From: Sphaerisporangium fuscum
GTDB lineage: Bacteria; Actinomycetota; Actinomycetes; Streptosporangiales; Streptosporangiaceae
Assembly: GCF_018531465.1 (NCBI RefSeq)
Contig: NZ_JAHDTF010000019.1
Location: forward strand, 124,001 to 188,000
Reading direction: 5' to 3'
Length of the DNA stretch: 64,000 nt
In this document: piece after piece, positions 34,427 through 42,478 of the stretch
Numbering within the stretch: position 1 is the first letter of the stretch
How the letters are laid out: the number at the start of each line of letters is the position of its first letter
Position numbers and translations under genes: made by a program
Notes under the pieces: generated by a model
What the model saw: the letters and a program-made list of their open reading frames with translations, nothing else
What the model was told of the DNA's origin: nothing
Databases searched by the model: none

Positions 34427-34523
34427 GGCATGGATCGTAACGCGCACAAGCCGGAGATCCCCGTTATCTCGACGACGAATACTTCCTTGACGAATATATC
34501 GCTATCGAACTACCGTCTGGCAC

Positions 34524-35753
34524 ATGCCTCATCCCCTGCGCGACCGGGACTTCCGGCTGCTCTTCACCGCCCGCACGCTGTCGTTGAGCGGCGACGCCGC
34601 CGTACCCGCCGCCCTCGCGCTCGCCGTCCTCCGAGCCACGGGGTCGACCTCGGCGCTCGCCCTCGTCCTCGGCTGCGCGATGGTGCCGAAACTGCTCCTG
34701 CTGCCGATCGGGGGCGTGGCCGCCGACCGCTTCGACGCCCGCTCGGTCGCCATCGCCACCGACCTGATCCGCTTCGTCTCCCAGCTCTTCGCGGGCGTGG
34801 AGCTTCTCGGGGGCCACCCCACCCTGTGGCACATCGCCGTCGCTCAGCTGGCCGGCGGCGCGGCTTCGGCGTTCGCCGCGCCCACCGGCTCACCGCTCGT
34901 CACCGGCACGGTCGAGGCCGCCGCCCTGCAGAAGGCCAACGCCCTGCTCGGGACGGCGAACGGGGCCACCCGCCTCGCGGGCCCGGCGCTGGCCGGCGCC
35001 TTCGTGCTGACCGTCGGCCCCGGCTGGACGTTCATGCTGGACGCGGCGACCTTCGCCGCGAGCGCGGCGCTGCTCGCCATGATCCGCGTGCGGCGCGTGC
35101 CGGTGCCGCGCCGGTCACTGCGTGCCGACCTGGCCGAGGGGTGGTCGGAGGTGCGCTCCCGGGACTGGTACTGGACGAGCCTGATCGCGCACGCGGTGTG
35201 GAACGGCGCCTCAGGCGTCCTGCTGACCCTCGGGCCCGCTCTGGTGGTCGGGGAGGCCGGCGGCGAGGGCGCCTGGATCGTCGTCCTGCAGACCGGCGCG
35301 GCAGGGCTGCTGCTCGGCTCACTGCTGGCGGGCCGGCTCCGGCTCCGCAGGCCCGTGCTCGTCGCGAACCTCGGCCTGGCGACGTACGCCCTGCCGCTCG
35401 CCGCGCTCGCCCTCGGCGCACCCACGCCGGTGATCACCGTCGCGTACGGCATCGCGCTGACGGGGCTCGGCCTGCTGAACCCGGTATGGGAGACGGCCGT
35501 GCAGAAGTCCGTGCCGCCGCACGCGCTCGCCCGCGTCACCTCCTACGACTGGCTGCTCTCTCTGGCCGCCATGCCGCTGGGATACGCTCTGGCGCCGCTG
35601 GCCGCCTCGGCTTTCGGCCCGGCCGTGCCGCTGACGGTGGCCGCCGTCCTGGTCGCCGCCGCCTGCCTGGCGACGGCCGCGGTGCCGGGGGTGCGCCGGA
35701 ACGGCCTGACGGCGCGAGCCGTCCCGGCGGAAACGGGCGCCGCCGTCAGGTGA
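34524..35753 (+). CDS. MFS exporter (enterobactin/macrolide exporter-like, DHA3)
   Basis: 409 residues with 12 probable helices. Opening HPLRDRDFRLLFTARTLSLSGDA is typical of the DHA3 group that exports macrolides or siderophores. Divergent from the MarR regulator. The last 8 bp overlap the 3' end of the convergent Nudix gene. Substrate cannot be stated. Confidence 0.85.
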   Translation: MPHPLRDRDFRLLFTARTLSLSGDAAVPAALALAVLRATGSTSALALVLGCAMVPKLLLLPIGGVAADRFDARSVAIATDLIRFVSQLFAGVELLGGHPTLWHIAVAQLAGGAASAFAAPTGSPLVTGTVEAAALQKANALLGTANGATRLAGPALAGAFVLTVGPGWTFMLDAATFAASAALLAMIRVRRVPVPRRSLRADLAEGWSEVRSRDWYWTSLIAHAVWNGASGVLLTLGPALVVGEAGGEGAWIVVLQTGAAGLLLGSLLAGRLRLRRPVLVANLGLATYALPLAALALGAPTPVITVAYGIALTGLGLLNPVWETAVQKSVPPHALARVTSYDWLLSLAAMPLGYALAPLAASAFGPAVPLTVAAVLVAAACLATAAVPGVRRNGLTARAVPAETGAAVR

Positions 35754-36282
35754 GGCGGCCGACGTAGGCGAGGGCCTGCTTCAGCAGCACGCCCTGGCCG
35801 CCCGCCATCTCCTGCTGCACCAGCGGGGAGGCGGCCTCCTCCGGGGTGAACCAGGCGAAGTCGAGGGCGTCCTGACGGGGACGGCAGTCACCGGCCACCG
35901 GCACGATGTACGCCAGCGACACGGCGTGCTGGCGCGGGTCGTGGTACGGCGTCACGCCGGGCGTCGGGAAATACTCGGCGATGGTGAACGGCTGCGGCGA
36001 GGGCGGGATGTTCGGCAGCGCGACAGGGCCGAGGTCCTTCTCCAGGTGGCGCAGCAGCGCGTCGCGCACCCGCTCGTGGTGCAGCACCCTGCCGGAGATC
36101 AGTGCCCGGCTGACCGTCCCCTCCGGGTTGATCCGCAGCAGCAGGCCGACGCGGGTGACCACGCCGGTGTCGTCGACCCGCACGGGCACGGCGTCGACGT
36201 AGAGGATCGGCATCCGGCCCCGCACCGACTCCAGCTCGTCCGGAGCAAGCCACCCGGGCACGGTTTCGGTCTGTTCGGTCAC
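35746..36282 (-). CDS. Nudix-fold protein of the DUF4916 family
   Basis: 178 residues. GWLAPDELESVRGRMPILYVDAVPVRV at the start, ISGRVLHHERVRDALLRHLEKDLGP and DPRQHAVSLAYIVPVAGDC are the signature of DUF4916. The Nudix box is degenerate, so hydrolysis of nucleoside diphosphate-linked substrates is uncertain. GTG 36282 chosen for family alignment. It lies 65 bp after the ABC ATPase gene in the same direction and may be the last gene of the importer operon. Confidence 0.75.
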   Translation of the reverse strand: MTEQTETVPGWLAPDELESVRGRMPILYVDAVPVRVDDTGVVTRVGLLLRINPEGTVSRALISGRVLHHERVRDALLRHLEKDLGPVALPNIPPSPQPFTIAEYFPTPGVTPYHDPRQHAVSLAYIVPVAGDCRPRQDALDFAWFTPEEAASPLVQQEMAGGQGVLLKQALAYVGRLT

Positions 36283-36347
36283 CCGCCGATCGTACTTCCT
36301 GGCACCACTCCCGCGACGCGGCGACCCCGCCGTGGACGGCGGAGCTC

Positions 36348-37088
36348 TCACCCCAGGTACGCCGCCCGCACGGCGGGGTCGCCGCGTATCTCGGCCGGCG
36401 TGCCGGTGGCGATCACCTTGCCGAGGTTCAGCACGATCAGCCGGTCACAGGTCTCCATGACGAACCCCATGTCGTGTTCCACCAGCAGCACAGTGGTGTC
36501 CAGGGCGGCGACGACCTCCTTCAGCCGAGCGGTCTGGCCGGCGTCCAGGCCGGAGGTGGGCTCGTCCAGCAGGAGCAGGGACGGCCGGTCGGCGATCGCC
36601 CGCGCCAGCTCCACCAGCCGCCGCCCGCCGACCGGCAGCGCGGCCGCGTAGGCGTCACGCAGGGCGGAGAGCCCGCACAGCTCGAGCACCTCGTCCACGC
36701 GCTCGCGCCTGCGCCGCTCCCGGGCCCGCCGCCCCGGCCAGGCGGTGAGGTCGGCGAGCAGGCCGCCCCCGCCGCCGCGCCACTCCATGGCGGCCAGGAC
36801 GTTGTCGGCCACCGTGAGCCTGCCGAACACCTGGGTCCGCTGGAACGTCCGGCGGACCCCGGCGCGGGCCCGGCGCACGGCGGGGACGGCGGTCACGTCC
36901 CGGCCGCCCACCCGCACCGAGCCGGCGCCGGGCCGCCGCAGGCCCGAGACGACGTCGAACAGCGTGGTCTTGCCCGCGCCGTTCGGCCCGATGACGCCGC
37001 AGACCTGCCCCTCCGGGACCGTGAACGACACCTCGCTGAGCGCCCTGACTCCCCCGAACGACACCGAGACGTCCTCTACGGCGATCAC
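36348..37088 (-). CDS. Branched-chain-type ABC importer ATPase (LivG-like)
   Basis: 246 residues. Walker A GPNGAGKTT, Q-loop region RTFQRTQVF, signature as LPVGGRRLVELARA (canonical LSGGQ is altered), Walker B LLLLDEPTSGLD, and H-loop VEHDMGFVME. The insert GGGGGLLADLTAWPG is usual in LivG. GTG 37088 overlaps the stop of the fused permease/ATPase gene, so expression is coupled. It pairs with the ATPase domain at the C-terminus of the fusion. Substrates of this HAAT family include amino acids, but also aromatic and steroid-type acids. Confidence 0.9.
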   Translation of the reverse strand: MIAVEDVSVSFGGVRALSEVSFTVPEGQVCGVIGPNGAGKTTLFDVVSGLRRPGAGSVRVGGRDVTAVPAVRRARAGVRRTFQRTQVFGRLTVADNVLAAMEWRGGGGGLLADLTAWPGRRARERRRRERVDEVLELCGLSALRDAYAAALPVGGRRLVELARAIADRPSLLLLDEPTSGLDAGQTARLKEVVAALDTTVLLVEHDMGFVMETCDRLIVLNLGKVIATGTPAEIRGDPAVRAAYLG

Positions 37089-39748
37089 GAGACCCCCAGG
37101 TAGGCGGCGGTGAGGCGTTCGGGGTCGACCTCCGCGCGCGGGCCGGTCCAGGTGATGCGGCCCAAGCGCATGAACGCCACCCGGTCGGCGACGCGCAGCG
37201 TCTCGGTGGCCTTCTCCTCCACCAGCAGCAGCGCCACTCCCCTCTGCCTGAGCTCGGCGAAGACCTCGAAGATCTGGTCGACGACGAGCGGGGCGAGGCC
37301 GAGCGACGGCTCGTCGGCGATCAGGACCCGGGGCGGCCTGACGAGGGCGGGGGCGAGGGTCAGCAGTTGCTGTTCGCCCCCGGACAGGGCGCCGGCCGCG
37401 ACCGTGCGGCGCGCGGCGAGCTGCGGCAGCCGTTCGTACACCGGGCCGGGGTCGGGGAGCCACGTCCTGAGGTTCTCCTCCACGGTGAGGCCGGGGAACA
37501 CGCCGCGTCCTTCGGGGGCGAGCAGCACGCCGCGCCGTGCCCGGTGGTGGGCGGGCCAGGCGGTGACGTCGGCGCCGTCCAGCCGCACGGCTCCCGCGGT
37601 GACCGGAAGGTCTCCGGCGGCGACGGCGCAGGCGGTGGACTTGCCGGCGCCGTTGGCGCCGAGCAGGGCCACCACCTCGCCCGGCCACACGGCCAGGCTC
37701 ACGCCCCGCAGCACGGTCACCTCGCCGTACCCCGCGACGACGGACTCCAGCGCGAAGACCGGCGGGCGGTCCCGGCCGGGGGCATGCGGCGCGGCGTCCG
37801 GTGCGCCGGCGCGCTCCACGACGGCGGCGCGCCGCGCGGACCCGGCCCGTTCCCGGCGCGCGTGCCGGCGGTGGCGGATGCCGGCCATCTGGGCGAGGAC
37901 GCCGTCGGGGTGCCGGGCCAGGATCACGCCGCCCGCGCCGAAAAGGATCGACCCGACATGCGCCGACAGCCCGAGGGCGGCCAGGATCTCCGGGAACGCC
38001 GCCGCCACGACGCCCGCCAGCACCGCCCCGCCGATGCGGCGGACCCCCTGGAGCACCACCACCGCGATCCACACGAACCCCGCGAACGCCGGAAGGTCGG
38101 TGGCGGTCACCGAGCCCTTGAAGACGGCGAACAGCACCCCGCCGAGGCCCGCGACGGCCGACGACAGCGCGAACAGCAGGATCTTCGCCCGGGGCGCGGA
38201 GATGCCGCTGGTCGTCGCGGCGGCCGGGGCCGACCGCACGGCGAGGACGGCACGGCCGGACGCCGACCGCTCGAGGTTGCGCACCAGCACCCCGACCACG
38301 CCGATCAGCGCCAGCAGCAGCACGACCCGCACGCGCGGATCGGTCGTGTCGGCGAACCCGAAGCCGAGCGCGGGCAGCTGCCATCCGATCGTGCCGTTGC
38401 TGAACGCGTCGATCTGGAACAGCACCTGGTCGGCCAGGAGCGCCAGGGCGAGCGTGGCGAGGGTGAGGACGCGCCCGCCGAGCCGCAGCGCGGGCAGCGC
38501 CACCAGGACCCCGACGGCGGTGGCGGCGGCCACGCCGGTGAGGATCGCCGCGGCCAGGGGCAGTCCCGACGAGAACGCCCAGCCGCAGGTCAGCGCGGCC
38601 ATGGCGGCGAACGAGGCCTGGGCCAGGTTCACCATGCCGCCGATGCCGGTCACCACGACGAACGAACAGAAGATCAGCGCCAGCACCAGCCCCTGGGCCG
38701 CGATGCCGGCGTAGTAGTCGCCCGCGGTGAACGTCCACGCGAGCAGCGCGACGGTGGCCGTGATCCAGGGGGCGCGCCGCCGCCACACGGGCAGGCCGGC
38801 CAGGTGGTCGGGCGGCGGGGCGTCCTCCGCGGACGACCCGGCGACCCGTTCGCGGGAGCGGTTCAGCAGCACGAGCCCGGCGAACAGCAGCAGAACGGGC
38901 ACGGCCGTGCGCAGGCCGGTGATGTTCTCGGCGAAGTCGGCGTACCCGGCGACGAGGTTCTGCACGACGCCGAGCCCAAGCCCGGCGGCGAACGTCACCG
39001 GGATCGAGCTCAGCCGCCCGAAGACGGCGGCGGTCGCCGAGACGAACAACATGACGGTGAAGGCCGTGGAGTCCAGCCCGAGCGTGGGGAGGGCGAGCAC
39101 GCCGGCGAGACCGGCGAGCGCCGAGCCGAGCATCCAGGCCAGGGCCGAGGCGGCGTCGGCGTCGATGCCGCGCAGCGTGGCCAGGCGCCTGCGGTCGACC
39201 GCGGCGCGCATGCGCAGGCCGTACGGCGTGTGGCGCATGAACGCCCGCAGTCCGGCGGCGGCCAGCGCGGCGAAGGCGAAGGTGATGATCTGGTCGGAGT
39301 CCAGCGTCACCCCGGCCGCCTCGGCGGTCACCGGAGGGTGGGGGCCGAGGCCGCGCGGCAGGGCGGTGGAGTCGGCGGCGGGCAGCCGGCCGTCCGACAG
39401 CTCCACGATCCACAGGCCGAGCGCGGGCAGGGCGATCGTCAGCCCGATGGTGGCGACGATCTGCGCGGTCTCCCCCGCCTGGGCCAGGCCCCGGAACATC
39501 GTGCGGTGCAGTGCGTACCCCAGGGCCGGGGCGAACAGCGCGAGCGCGGCGAGCCCGGCGAGCCACGACGGCCAGCCGAAGCCGGCCGTGAGCTCGTAGA
39601 AGACGAGCGCGGTCAGGAAGCCGACCGCGCCGTGGGCGAAGTTGAACACCCCGGTCGCCGCGTACGACAGGGTGAGGCCCGACGCCATGACCGCGAAGAC
39701 GGCGCCGGTGACCAGGCCGCTCAGCACGTATCCGGCGAGCTCCGACAT
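37085..39748 (-). CDS. Three-domain ABC importer fusion: LivH permease - LivM permease - LivF ATPase
   Basis: 887 residues in one frame. Residues ~1-290 are LivH (LTLSYAATGVFNFAHGAVGF), ~320-610 are LivM (VTGIGGMVNLAQASFAAMAAL), joined by a short hydrophilic linker; an Arg/Ala-rich linker (~625-655) leads to LivF (~660-887) with Walker A GANGAGKST, signature LSGGEQQ and Walker B LIADEPSLGLAP. These are usually three proteins; permease pairs are sometimes fused, but H-M-F in one chain is unusual. GGGGGAT precedes ATG 39748. The fusion fixes subunit ratio. With the binding protein (39834) and the separate LivG it makes a complete importer. Confidence 0.92.
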   Translation of the reverse strand: MSELAGYVLSGLVTGAVFAVMASGLTLSYAATGVFNFAHGAVGFLTALVFYELTAGFGWPSWLAGLAALALFAPALGYALHRTMFRGLAQAGETAQIVATIGLTIALPALGLWIVELSDGRLPAADSTALPRGLGPHPPVTAEAAGVTLDSDQIITFAFAALAAAGLRAFMRHTPYGLRMRAAVDRRRLATLRGIDADAASALAWMLGSALAGLAGVLALPTLGLDSTAFTVMLFVSATAAVFGRLSSIPVTFAAGLGLGVVQNLVAGYADFAENITGLRTAVPVLLLFAGLVLLNRSRERVAGSSAEDAPPPDHLAGLPVWRRRAPWITATVALLAWTFTAGDYYAGIAAQGLVLALIFCSFVVVTGIGGMVNLAQASFAAMAALTCGWAFSSGLPLAAAILTGVAAATAVGVLVALPALRLGGRVLTLATLALALLADQVLFQIDAFSNGTIGWQLPALGFGFADTTDPRVRVVLLLALIGVVGVLVRNLERSASGRAVLAVRSAPAAATTSGISAPRAKILLFALSSAVAGLGGVLFAVFKGSVTATDLPAFAGFVWIAVVVLQGVRRIGGAVLAGVVAAAFPEILAALGLSAHVGSILFGAGGVILARHPDGVLAQMAGIRHRRHARRERAGSARRAAVVERAGAPDAAPHAPGRDRPPVFALESVVAGYGEVTVLRGVSLAVWPGEVVALLGANGAGKSTACAVAAGDLPVTAGAVRLDGADVTAWPAHHRARRGVLLAPEGRGVFPGLTVEENLRTWLPDPGPVYERLPQLAARRTVAAGALSGGEQQLLTLAPALVRPPRVLIADEPSLGLAPLVVDQIFEVFAELRQRGVALLLVEEKATETLRVADRVAFMRLGRITWTGPRAEVDPERLTAAYLGVS

Positions 39749-39771
39749 GTCATCCCCCTGGTGTCGCCGAC

Positions 39772-39804
39772 CCGGTGGCCGGGAGCCCGGCTCCCGGCCA
39801 CCGG
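39772..39804 (-). terminator. Long intra-operon hairpin (attenuator or mRNA stabiliser)
   Basis: CCGGTGGCCGGGAGC (39772-39786) pairs perfectly with GCTCCCGGCCACCGG (39790-39804) around a 3-nt loop, between the binding-protein gene and the permease fusion. Such hairpins let the binding protein be made in excess over membrane components by partial termination or by protecting the upstream mRNA. Confidence 0.6.
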
Positions 39805-39833
39805 TGTCGTGCCGCCGTGAAGTGGCCCGCCGG

Positions 39834-41084
39834 TCACCTCAGGGGCACGTTGTCGAAGCACTTCATGTTCCTGGCGACCTGGAAGGCGCCGTGGACGAGC
39901 CGGACCAGGGCGCCGCAGCCGTTGGGCTCGTCGTGGTCCTTGGGGTAGTCGACGCGGCCGAAGCCGGCGTTCTCGTAGGTGAAGCCGGAGTTGGCGGTCC
40001 GCAGGAACTTCGCCCTGGTCACGTCCTTTCCGGTCTTCTCCAGCACCTTGAGGAAGATGTCCGCCGACCAGTAGCCGATGGCGAGGTGCTGCGTCAGCGT
40101 CGTACCGGGGGCGATCTTCTCGACGTCGGCCCTGAGCTGGGCGATCTCGGGGGCGGTGGACTCGAAGGGTTCGAACATCGGCGCGGCGACGACCCCCTCC
40201 AGCGCCTGGGCGGTGGCCGGGTCCTTGAGGATGGCCGCGTCGTAGCTGGTGGCGTCGGTCAGGTAGCCCTTGTACCCGGCCTTCTTGAGGGCGGAGTAGA
40301 GGCCGGTGTTGAACTTGGTCCCGGCGATGATGGAGACGACGACGTCGGGCGGCCGGCCGCCGGCCGACTTCATGATCTTGTTGACGTACGGCAGCCAGTC
40401 GGGGGGCGGCGCGGCGGCGGGCAGGCCCGAATTGACGCCGGCGAGCCTGAAGCCGGCCGCCTGGAACGACTGCGAGATGGTGGTGCCGCCGTACTTGCTG
40501 CCGCTGGAGTCGGTGGTCTGGACGTAGACGGTCTTCCCCTGGGCGCCGCCGATGAGGTCGGCGAACTGGTGGCCCCACCAGGTCTGGGAGCCGGCGCCGG
40601 GCTTGGGGGCGAGGCAGCCGTTGTAGCCGAAGCCGGTGGTGGTCCCGCACCACTGCGGGCCCGTCGCCCAGCCGAACCACGGCACCTTGCTCTGTTCGAG
40701 GAAGGCCGCGCCGCCGAAGTTGGGCGCGTGGACGGGGACGACGGCGAAGACTCCGTCCTTCTGCACGAGCTTCTTGGCCGCCGCGTCGCCCTTGGCGGCG
40801 TCCTGGTTGTCGTCCTCGGCGCCGACGAACTCGATCCTGCGGCCGTTGACGCCGCCCTGGGCGTTGGCCCGCTCGAACCGGGCCCGGGCCCCGATCTCGG
40901 CGTCCTTGGTGGAGTACCCGCTGGCACTGGTCCTGGTCAGCACGGCGCCGACCCTGACGGTGGTGGCGGTGACGCCTTCGCCGCCCGGCGCCGTCCCGCC
41001 GCCCGCCTTCTGCTGGGCCGCGCATCCGGCGCATCCCGCCAGAGCGGCCACCACGATGAGCCCTGCGAGCGCCTGCCGTCCCAT
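39834..41084 (-). CDS. Lipoprotein substrate-binding protein of the ABC importer (LivK-like)
   Basis: 416 residues. Lipobox LAGC near residues 15-18 after a short hydrophobic signal; mature protein begins with Cys. Type I periplasmic-binding fold (RVGAVLTRTSASGYSTKDAEIGARARFE; VNGRRIEFVGAEDD). Aromatic-rich region PWFGWATGPQWCG and four or more cysteines in the mature chain are unlike amino-acid binders, suggesting a different ligand. First gene of the importer operon, with an operator 41 bp upstream of ATG 41084. Confidence 0.9.
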   Translation of the reverse strand: MGRQALAGLIVVAALAGCAGCAAQQKAGGGTAPGGEGVTATTVRVGAVLTRTSASGYSTKDAEIGARARFERANAQGGVNGRRIEFVGAEDDNQDAAKGDAAAKKLVQKDGVFAVVPVHAPNFGGAAFLEQSKVPWFGWATGPQWCGTTTGFGYNGCLAPKPGAGSQTWWGHQFADLIGGAQGKTVYVQTTDSSGSKYGGTTISQSFQAAGFRLAGVNSGLPAAAPPPDWLPYVNKIMKSAGGRPPDVVVSIIAGTKFNTGLYSALKKAGYKGYLTDATSYDAAILKDPATAQALEGVVAAPMFEPFESTAPEIAQLRADVEKIAPGTTLTQHLAIGYWSADIFLKVLEKTGKDVTRAKFLRTANSGFTYENAGFGRVDYPKDHDEPNGCGALVRLVHGAFQVARNMKCFDNVPLR

Positions 41085-41124
41085 GTCACTCCTTCGCGCC
41101 GTACCCTCACGAGCACCTCACTTG

Positions 41125-41142
41125 CCCTAGCGCTCGCTTGGT
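41125..41142. promoter_or_regulatory. Operator copy 7 of the ACCAAGC-N4-GCTTGGT family
   Basis: CCCTAGCGCTCGCTTGGT, complement ACCAAGCGAGCGCTAGGG; one base different from copies 5 and 6 over 16. It is 41 bp upstream of the binding-protein gene. Confidence 0.65.
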
Positions 41143-41192
41143 TGCCCGCAGAGTAAGTTCGGCCCGCGACGGTGTCAATGGAAGCCCTGCCC

Positions 41193-41210
41193 GCCAAGCA
41201 ATTGCTTGCT
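41193..41210. promoter_or_regulatory. Operator copy 8 of the ACCAAGC-N4-GCTTGGT family
   Basis: GCCAAGCAATTGCTTGCT; the inner 14 bp CAAGCAATTGCTTG is a perfect palindrome. 63 bp upstream of the alcohol dehydrogenase ATG, and 51 bp from copy 7, so the divergent region has two sites, one per gene. Confidence 0.65.
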
Positions 41211-41272
41211 TCGATCGGACCGCCTCGCTAGCGTTCGAGGCGGACAGCAGGTGGCAGACGGGAGCCCCGCCC

Positions 41273-42376
41273 ATGTTGATGCGCGCAGCCGTAGTGACCG
41301 AGTTCAAGGCCCCCATGCAGGTCCGGGAGATCGAGATCGCCGACCCCGGCCCCGGCGAGGTGCGCGTCAGGATCGCCGCGTCCGGGGTGTGCGGCTCCGA
41401 CATCAAGGCCCTGGACGGCAAGAGCGCCGTCCTGCGCGAACCGCCGTTCGTCCTCGGCCACGAGAGCGCGGGCGTGGTCGAGAGCGTCGGCGCCGGCGTC
41501 ACCGCCGTCAGGCCCGGCGACCACGTCATCATCGCCATGAACGGCCCCTGCGGGCGCTGCCGCAACTGCGGCGCCGCCCGCTACCACCTGTGCGGCGGGC
41601 GCGCCCGCATGGCCGCCATCATGGGCACGATGGCCGACGGCACCACCCGCCTGAGCGTGGACGGCGTCCCGGCCCGCCCGATGATCGGCATCGGCTCGTT
41701 CGCGGAGTACGCCGTCGTCAACGAGCCGATGTGCGTGAAGATCGCCAAGGACGCGCCGATGGACGTCATGTGCCTGCTCGCCTGCGGGGTCGTCACCGGC
41801 GTCGGCGCGGTGCTCAACGTCGCCCGCGTGCCGCCCGGCTCCAGCGTGCTGGTCGTGGGCTGCGGCGGCGTCGGCCTCAACGTCGTCCAGGGCGCCCTCC
41901 TCGCCGGGGCGACCACGATCATCGCCGCCGACGTCGCGGAGAACAAGCTGAAGCTCGCCGAGAGGTTCGGCGCCACCCACACGATCCTGGTCGGCGACCT
42001 GCCCGCGCAGGTCCGCGAGATCGTCCGTGGCGGCGTCGACCACGCCTTCGACGTCACCGGCGTGGCGGGCGTCCTCGGCGCCGCGTTCGCCGCCACCCAG
42101 CCCGGCGGCACGACCGTCATGGTCGGCAGCCCGCCCCCCGGGAGCACCCTGGACGTGGACGCCTCCCTGCTGTTCGCCTCCCGCCGCCTGATGGGCACCC
42201 AGGGCGGCGACGCCGCCCCGCTGCGCGACCTGCCGATGCTCGCCGAGCAGTACCTCCGGGGCCGCCTCGACCTCGACGGCCTGATCAGCGAGCGCCTCCC
42301 CCTCGACGAGGTCAACACCGCCGTCGAACACGTCCGCCGGGGCGCCGTCGCCCGCAGCGTCATCGTCTTCGACTGA
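41273..42376 (+). CDS. Zinc-dependent medium-chain alcohol dehydrogenase
   Basis: 367 residues. Catalytic zinc ligands Cys in SGVCGSDIKAL and HE in LGHESAG; structural zinc loop CGRCRNCGAARYHLC; Rossmann motif VVGCGGVGLNVVQ. NAD(P)-dependent oxidation of a primary or secondary alcohol; class resembles Rxyl/Adh zinc enzymes of actinobacteria used on large alcohols. GGAG precedes ATG 41273. Divergent from the importer and behind operator copy 8, so it belongs to the same inferred regulon. It may oxidise an alcohol precursor of the acid activated by the CoA ligases. Confidence 0.9.
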   Translation: MLMRAAVVTEFKAPMQVREIEIADPGPGEVRVRIAASGVCGSDIKALDGKSAVLREPPFVLGHESAGVVESVGAGVTAVRPGDHVIIAMNGPCGRCRNCGAARYHLCGGRARMAAIMGTMADGTTRLSVDGVPARPMIGIGSFAEYAVVNEPMCVKIAKDAPMDVMCLLACGVVTGVGAVLNVARVPPGSSVLVVGCGGVGLNVVQGALLAGATTIIAADVAENKLKLAERFGATHTILVGDLPAQVREIVRGGVDHAFDVTGVAGVLGAAFAATQPGGTTVMVGSPPPGSTLDVDASLLFASRRLMGTQGGDAAPLRDLPMLAEQYLRGRLDLDGLISERLPLDEVNTAVEHVRRGAVARSVIVFD

Positions 42377-42397
42377 CCTCCTCCCGCCGAAATCGTC

Positions 42398-42425
42398 ACA
42401 ACATTTCCGCGAGCGCGACCGTCTA
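42398..42425 (+). promoter_or_regulatory. Candidate ECF-sigma promoter of the MauA-like cluster
   Basis: ACAACA (42398-42403), 16-bp spacer, CGTCTA (42420-42425). The spacing and AAC/CGTC cores are ECF-like; a related pair precedes the kinase at 4378. Transcription would begin near 42432, 47 bp before the first gene. Confidence 0.4.
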
Positions 42426-42478
42426 CCTCTTCGACGGGGGCAACCGCCCTCGTTCGCTCCCACATGGAGGGGACACAC

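Noticed and set aside
39642..41156. Long open frame on the strand opposite the binding-protein gene
   Set aside because: It is the antisense shadow of a strong gene on the minus strand. In high-GC DNA such frames stay open by chance; composition is Gly/Arg/Asp-biased and no motif is present. The same applies to the other long opposite-strand frames in the window.
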